Assembly (NCBI GenBank): GCA_019310385.1
Contig: JAFDEK010000022.1
Location: 1-43,422, forward strand
Direction of reading: 5' to 3'
From: Deltaproteobacteria bacterium
GTDB lineage: Bacteria > Myxococcota_A > UBA9160 > UBA4427
Length of the DNA: 43,422 nt
Position numbers and translations under genes: made by a program. The notes under the pieces are model-generated. The model was given only the letters and a program-made list of their open reading frames with translations. It made no database searches and was not told the DNA's origin. Positions 38,799-43,422 of the stretch are shown here, piece by piece; position 1 is the stretch's first letter, and every line of letters starts with the position of its first letter.

Positions 38799-41381
38799 GT
38801 GGGCGACGCAATCGAGAACGGGGGCAACGGGGACGCCCGGCCTACCCTCGCCCAACGCATCCCCGCCGGCGTGCTCCACGACAGCGACGCAATCCTGGAT
38901 CGCTTCCTCGCCTGGGTCGCCGACACGGGCATCGAGCCCTACCCCGCCCAGGAGGAGGCGCTGCTCGAGCTCATGACCGGTCGGCACGTGATCCTGAGCA
39001 CGCCCACCGGCTCGGGCAAGTCCCTCGTCGCCCTGGGTCTCCACTTCAAGGCCATGTGCGAGGAAAGGCGCTCCTTCTACACAGCACCCGTGAAGGCCCT
39101 GGTGAGCGAGAAGTTCTTCGCCCTGTGCGAGCAGTTCGGCGCCGAGCAGGTCGGCATGCTGACCGGCGATGCGAGCATCAACCGAGACGCCCCCATCGTG
39201 TGCTGCACCGCGGAGATCCTCGCCAACATGGCCCTCGACCAGGGCGAGGACGTCGACGCCCCCTACGTGGTGATGGATGAATTCCACTACTACGACGACC
39301 GCGAGCGTGGCATGGCGTGGCAGCTGCCCTTGCTGGTGCTGCGCCGCACGCGCTTCCTGCTGATGTCCGCCACCCTGGGCGACACCGGCGACATCGAGCA
39401 ACACATCGAGGATCTGACTGGCGCCAGCGTGTCGCGGGTCCACAGCGAAGAGCGCCCGGTGCCCCTGGACTTCGCCTACGTCGAGACCCCCCTCCACGAG
39501 ACCGTCGAGCAGCTGCTGGCCGCCCGCAAGGCGCCCATCTACATCGTGCACTTCACCCAGCGCGACGCGGCCGAGCAGGCCCAGGCCCTCACCAGCGCGG
39601 CCATCTCGAGCAAAGACGAGAAGCGCGCCATCGCCGACGCCCTCGTCGGCTTTCGCTTCGATAGCCCCTACGGCAAGGACATGCGGCGTTTCCTGCAGCA
39701 CGGCATCGGCCTCCACCACGCGGGTCTGCTGCCCAAGTACCGCCTGCTGGTCGAACGCCTGGCCCAGCAAGGCCTGCTCAAGATCATCTGTGGCACCGAC
39801 ACCCTGGGCGTCGGAGTCAACATCCCCATCCGCTGTGTGCTCTTCAGCAAGCTCTGCAAGTTCGACGGCGAGAAGGTCGGGATCCTCACGGTGCGCGACT
39901 TTCGGCAGATCTCCGGGCGCGCCGGACGCAAGGGCTTCGACGAGCAGGGCAGCGTGGTCGTTCAGGCGCCGGAGCACGTGATCGAGAACAAGCGCCTCAC
40001 ACTCAAAGCCGCAGCGGCGGGCAGCGCGCGCAAGAAGAAGTTCGTAAAGAAGAAGCCACCCACGAAGGGCTTCGTCCCCTTCAACGAGGGCACCCTGGAG
40101 AAGCTCCGGGGCAGCCTGCCCGAGGCCCTCACCTCCCGCTTCCGGGTCGGCCAGGCACTCATCGTGGGTTGCCTGCGCGGCACGGCACCTCCCGGGCTGC
40201 GGGGGCCCGGCTATGGCCGAGTGATCGACCTCATCGAGCGCTCCCACGAGGACGCCCGCAACAAGCGGCGCCTGCTGCGCGAGGCGGCACGACAATTCCG
40301 CATGCTACGCAGCGCAGGCATCGTCGGCGTCGAGCGCGACCCGGATGGGCGCGGCCCGCGGGTCCGGGTGAGCGAGGAGCTCCAGCGCGACTTCTCCCTG
40401 CACCACAGCCTCTCCCTCTACCTCCTCCAAGCCGTCGAGGCCCTCGACCCCGATCGGGCCGACTACGAGCTCGACCTGCTCAGCTTCGTGGAGTCGATCC
40501 TCGAGAACCCCCGCCCCATCCTCTTCGCCCAGGAACGCAAGGCCCGGGGCGAGCTCATCGGCAAGCTCAAGGCCGAGGGCGTCCCCTACGACGAGCGCAT
40601 GGCCAAGGTGGAAGACGTCAGCTGGCCCAAGCCCAACGCCGAGCTCATCTACGCCTCCTTCAACCAATTCCGGGAGAAGCACCCGTGGCTGCGGGAGGAG
40701 AACATCCGCCCCAAGTCCATCGCCCGGGACATGTTCGAGAGCTACTCGACCTTCGACGACTATGTGCGTCGCTGCGAGCTCGCGCGGGTCGAAGGGCTGC
40801 TGCTCCGCTACCTCAGCCAGGTCCACAACACCCTGCTGCGCTCGGTGCCCGAGACGGCCCGGAACGAAGGCGTCGACGAGATCCTGGGCTACCTCCACAC
40901 CCTCCTCGCCCGGGTCGACTCGAGCCTGCTCGAGGAGTGGGAGGAGATGGTGTCTCCCGGCTCCGGGACGCGGGCCCAGGAGCGGCCCGAGGCGCCCGCG
41001 GCGCCCCGCCTCGACGAGCGGGTCTTCCGGGCCCGGGTGCGCTCGGAGCTCTATCTGCTCCTGCGCTGCCTCGCCGACAAGCGCTACGAAGAAGCGACGC
41101 AGTGCGTGAAGGAAGACCGCGAGGACCCCTGGGACGCCGCACGCTTCGAAGACGCCCTGGCGCTCTTCTACGAAGAGTACGCGCGCATCCTCTTCGATCC
41201 CCGCGCCCGCCAGGCCCACCTGAGCCTCATCAAGGAACGGGGCCCGCGGCAGTGGGACGTCCACCAGACCCTGTGCGACGACCAGGGCGAGGATATCTGG
41301 AAGGTCGAGGCCGAGATCCACATCGACTCGCTTCCCCTGCCCGACGGGCCGCTCCTGCGCATCCGCCGGATCGGACCCTGA
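38799..41381 (+). CDS. Ski2-like DEAD/DEAH-box helicase (DUF3516 type)
   Basis: Superfamily 2 helicase, 860 residues. Motif I STPTGSGKSLVALG, motif II MDEFHYYDDRERG, motif III MSATLGD, motif IV-V region HHAGLLPKYRLLVERLAQQGLL, CGTDTLGVGVNIPIRCVL, and motif VI QISGRAGRKGFDEQG. The C-terminal 400 residues (from about KKKFVKKKPP) resemble the DUF3516 domain found in mycobacterial and deltaproteobacterial helicases of unknown RNA or DNA substrate. GTG at 38799, preceded by GGGAG seven bases upstream, is chosen over the longer frame overlapping nth. Divergent from nth by 70 bp. Confidence 0.9.
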   Translation: MGDAIENGGNGDARPTLAQRIPAGVLHDSDAILDRFLAWVADTGIEPYPAQEEALLELMTGRHVILSTPTGSGKSLVALGLHFKAMCEERRSFYTAPVKALVSEKFFALCEQFGAEQVGMLTGDASINRDAPIVCCTAEILANMALDQGEDVDAPYVVMDEFHYYDDRERGMAWQLPLLVLRRTRFLLMSATLGDTGDIEQHIEDLTGASVSRVHSEERPVPLDFAYVETPLHETVEQLLAARKAPIYIVHFTQRDAAEQAQALTSAAISSKDEKRAIADALVGFRFDSPYGKDMRRFLQHGIGLHHAGLLPKYRLLVERLAQQGLLKIICGTDTLGVGVNIPIRCVLFSKLCKFDGEKVGILTVRDFRQISGRAGRKGFDEQGSVVVQAPEHVIENKRLTLKAAAAGSARKKKFVKKKPPTKGFVPFNEGTLEKLRGSLPEALTSRFRVGQALIVGCLRGTAPPGLRGPGYGRVIDLIERSHEDARNKRRLLREAARQFRMLRSAGIVGVERDPDGRGPRVRVSEELQRDFSLHHSLSLYLLQAVEALDPDRADYELDLLSFVESILENPRPILFAQERKARGELIGKLKAEGVPYDERMAKVEDVSWPKPNAELIYASFNQFREKHPWLREENIRPKSIARDMFESYSTFDDYVRRCELARVEGLLLRYLSQVHNTLLRSVPETARNEGVDEILGYLHTLLARVDSSLLEEWEEMVSPGSGTRAQERPEAPAAPRLDERVFRARVRSELYLLLRCLADKRYEEATQCVKEDREDPWDAARFEDALALFYEEYARILFDPRARQAHLSLIKERGPRQWDVHQTLCDDQGEDIWKVEAEIHIDSLPLPDGPLLRIRRIGP

Positions 41382-41431
41382 GCCGAAGTCGGCCGCGAGT
41401 CGGCATCAGAGACCAGCGAGGAGTCTCCGGG

Positions 41432-42073
41432 CTAGACGTCGAGGGGAATCGTGTCGCCGGGCAGCCGGGTGGCGGGCAGCTCCTTCTCGACCCGCACGCC
41501 CCCCAGCTTCACGATGCGGGCGGGAGCGCCCACGACCGTGCAGTCGCTGGGTACGTCGTGCATGCGGATGAAGGCCCCCGCTCCGATCCGCGCGTTGGCG
41601 CCCACGCTGATGGGCCCGAGCAGGGTGGCGCCCGTCCCGACGAGCACCTTGTCCTCCAGGGTGGGGTGGCGCTTTCCGTGGTGCTTCCCGGTCCCCCCCA
41701 AGGTCACGTTGTGGAAGAGCACGCAGTCGTCGCCGATGGTGGCGGTCTCCCCGATCACGACACCCGTACCATGATCGATGAAAAAGCGGTGGCCGATGCG
41801 GGCCCCGGGATGGATCTCGACGCCAGTGAGGAAGCGGGCGAAAGCCGAGAGCATGCGCGGAAGCACGGGCACCCGGAGGTTCTGGTGGAGGAGGTTCGAG
41901 ATGCGATAGATCCAGATGGCGTGCAGGGGCGTATGACAGAGGGCAGTCTCGAGGTAGCTCTTCGCCGCGGCGTCATTGAGGTGAACGGCTCTGAGATCTT
42001 CGGCGAGGGTCCTGAACACGGCTTCGTCTCTCCGGCCCGCCCCGGCTTCGAGGCGCGCAGTGCTTTCGCTCAT
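41432..42073 (-). CDS. cysE: Serine O-acetyltransferase
   Basis: Makes O-acetylserine, the precursor of cysteine, from serine and acetyl-CoA. 213 residues: an N-terminal helical part (DLRAVHLNDAAAKSYLETALCHTPLHAIWIYRISNLLH, shown here in two pieces of the family pattern) then a left-handed beta helix of hexapeptide repeats with DHGTGVVIGETATIGDD, FHNVTLGGTGKHHGKRHP and TLEDKVLVGTGATLLGPI. The catalytic histidine and aspartate are in FFIDHGTG. ATG at 42073. No Shine-Dalgarno is evident and no cysK lies next to it. Divergent from the second tesB gene. Confidence 0.94.
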   Translation of the reverse strand: MSESTARLEAGAGRRDEAVFRTLAEDLRAVHLNDAAAKSYLETALCHTPLHAIWIYRISNLLHQNLRVPVLPRMLSAFARFLTGVEIHPGARIGHRFFIDHGTGVVIGETATIGDDCVLFHNVTLGGTGKHHGKRHPTLEDKVLVGTGATLLGPISVGANARIGAGAFIRMHDVPSDCTVVGAPARIVKLGGVRVEKELPATRLPGDTIPLDV

Positions 42074-42186
42074 TGCGCGGAGAGGGTAATTGTTGGTATC
42101 CCCGGTGTCAGCTCGCTGCCGAAGACGGCCCCGGAGCCGTGTACTCTCCCCGAAGCCGCGAGCAAACGCGAAAGGCTCCCCCGGAC

Positions 42187-43054
42187 ATGCAGAAGGCCCT
42201 CGACGACCTCCTCTCCCTCCTCGATCTCGAGGAGCTCGAGGTGAACCTCTTTCGCGGGGAGAGCCCCAAGGAGGACACCCAGCGCGTCTTCGGCGGACAG
42301 GTCGCCGCCCAGGCCCTGGTCGCCGCCACCCGCACGGTGGAGGACCGCCTGGTGCACTCCCTCCACGCCTACTTCCTGCGCCTGGGCGACCCCAACGTGC
42401 CCATCATCTACCAGGTCGATCGCATCCGCGACGGGCGCAGCTTCGTGACCCGACGGGTTACCGCCATCCAGCACGGCCACGCCATCTTCGCCCTGGCGGC
42501 CTCCTTCCAGAGCCACGAGGAGAGCGCCGAGCACCAGGACCCGATGCCCCCGGCGCCGGATCCCGAGAGCCTCCCCACCTTCCGCGAGCTCGTCGAGGCG
42601 AGCCCCGATCGAATCCCCCCCTATCTCGAAGACTGGGTAAAGCGCGAGCGCCCCCTCGACGTGCGCAACACGCGCCCCGCCGAGTTCCTGAACCCGGAGC
42701 CACGGCCCCCCGAGAGCGCCATGTGGATGCGCACCAAGGGCACCCTGCCCGACGATCCACTGCTGCACCAGTGCGTGGTCACCTATGCGTCGGACATGAC
42801 CATCCTCGAGACCGCGGCGCGGCCCCAGGGCCTGAGCTTCCACGACCCCGAGGTGATGGTGGCGAGCCTCGACCACGCCATGTGGTTCCACCGCCCCTTC
42901 CGCTTCGACGAGTGGATGCTCTACGCCCACCGCAGCCCCAGCATGACGGGCTCGCGAGGCTTAGCTCTTCACCCGGGACGGACGCCTCGCGGTCTCGGTG
43001 ACCCAGGAGGGATTGATTCGCAAGCGAAGGGCTTCGCAGCCCTCGGTCGAGTGA
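42187..43054 (+). pseudogene. tesB: Acyl-CoA thioesterase (TesB-type), frameshifted near the 3' end
   Basis: Second TesB-type thioesterase, starting at ATG 42187 (family-like MQKALDDLLSLLDLEELEV). Both hotdog domains are recognisable up to SPSMTGSRGL, ending at 42963. There the family sequence ends in frame 0 and continues one base later: LFTRDGRLAVSVTQEGLIRKR and a stop at 43052-43054. Frame 0 instead runs to 43152 with an unrelated Pro/Gly-rich tail. Two bases, or 3n+2, are missing relative to an intact gene, for example an 8-bp loss of an ARG-like tripeptide. It may be a recent pseudogene, a sequencing error or, less likely, a programmed shift. The intact family member at 34.7 kb could compensate. 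Confidence 0.85.
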
Positions 43055-43102
43055 GAGCCCCCCGAGCGCTACCGGGGACGCCGCCGGGGCGCCCGTCTGC
43101 CT

Positions 43103-43422
43103 TCACTCCTGGAACTCGATTCCCGACCAGTAAGACCAGTCCCAGTTGCTGACCTCACCGGCGTGGATGATCAGGCGCAGCTGCTGGAGGTGAGGATCGG
43201 GCAGTTCCAGGGTCTCGGTCTGCACCTCGATCGCCTGATCGGTAAGAATTGCGGGAAGGTGACGCTGCAGCAGCTTGCGCTCTTCGCCCCTCGTCGTGAT
43301 GCCGATCACCTCGAAGGTGACACCGTCCACTCGGCCTCGCGCCTCCGCTGGTGCGGGCAAGATACCGAAGCGCAGAACGACACGGCGTGCCGATTCGGGA
43401 ACCTCCGACTTCACCTCGGAGG
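43103..43422 (-). CDS. Unknown protein, C-terminal part only
   Basis: About 106 residues are visible and the frame stays open to the right edge, so this is the 3' end of a gene that starts outside the window. The segment is mixed beta, with FGILPAPAEARGRVDGVTFEV and an aromatic WDWSYWSGIEF at the end. No family recognised with confidence; the C-terminal pattern is like the extracytoplasmic beta domain of some membrane sugar-transfer proteins, but this is a weak resemblance. The in-frame GTG at 43414 is internal and not the true start. Confidence 0.6.
   Translation of the reverse strand, partial: SEVKSEVPESARRVVLRFGILPAPAEARGRVDGVTFEVIGITTRGEERKLLQRHLPAILTDQAIEVQTETLELPDPHLQQLRLIIHAGEVSNWDWSYWSGIEFQE

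Overview
The window is GC-rich bacterial chromosome, densely coding on both strands, with about 32 protein genes and no rRNA, tRNA, CRISPR array, phage or insertion sequence that I can see. LolA, Lgt and a SoxR-independent set of housekeeping genes point to a Gram-negative cell with lipoprotein sorting to an outer membrane. A PilZ protein of the type common in myxobacteria, a B12-dependent ribonucleotide reductase, ETF:quinone oxidoreductase, many acyl-CoA enzymes, an F420:NADPH oxidoreductase and a proteasomal ARC/Mpa ATPase together suggest an aerobic, fatty-acid-using member of the former Deltaproteobacteria (Myxococcota- or Binatota-like). That placement is inference; no marker gene was compared.

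Layout. 1-5.8 kb (minus): the proteasomal ATPase ARC, cut by the left edge, with its own promoter and a long leader; then lolA behind ftsK. 6.05-6.55 kb (plus): ssb. 6.6-13.3 kb (minus): a run that reads, in transcription order, lytic transglycosylase, monoacylglycerol-lipase-like hydrolase, moaC, ECF sigma factor, zinc-finger anti-sigma factor, an unknown exported protein, radC and a PilZ protein; lipase/moaC/sigma/anti-sigma overlap at their stop and start codons. 13.8-16.1 kb (plus): a PAS histidine kinase and a variant lgt. 16.2-17.1 kb (minus): an unknown helical protein. 17.4-19.1 kb (plus): ETF-QO. 19.1-25.3 kb (minus): an IMPase-family enzyme, class II ribonucleotide reductase with two NrdR-like boxes and a structured leader, F420 reductase and an alpha/beta hydrolase. 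25.3-28.7 kb (plus): a NUDT19-like Nudix enzyme, a HisN-like phosphatase and a methylsuccinyl-CoA-dehydrogenase-like enzyme. 28.8-31.5 kb (minus): M18 aminopeptidase, a small exported protein with a perfect Shine-Dalgarno, and a second Nudix enzyme. 31.7-34.6 kb (plus): glnE. 34.7-36.9 kb (minus): tesB-type thioesterase and glutathione reductase. 37.0-43.1 kb: COG0523 GTPase, nth, a Ski2-like helicase, cysE, and a second tesB that is frameshifted near its end. The right edge cuts an unknown gene.

The most unusual feature is a set of nine short tandem-repeat arrays, each of its own sequence, placed at gene boundaries. Four of them contain the stop codon of the gene they follow (ETF-QO, the first Nudix gene, the second Nudix gene, glnE), so repeat-copy changes act directly on the 3' ends of genes. 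A separate imperfect inverted repeat holds the stop codons of two convergent genes (COG0523 GTPase and nth) at its two outer ends. No mobile or defence system was found; the novelty lies in these repeats, in the non-actinobacterial proteasome ATPase, and in several enzymes with altered signature motifs.
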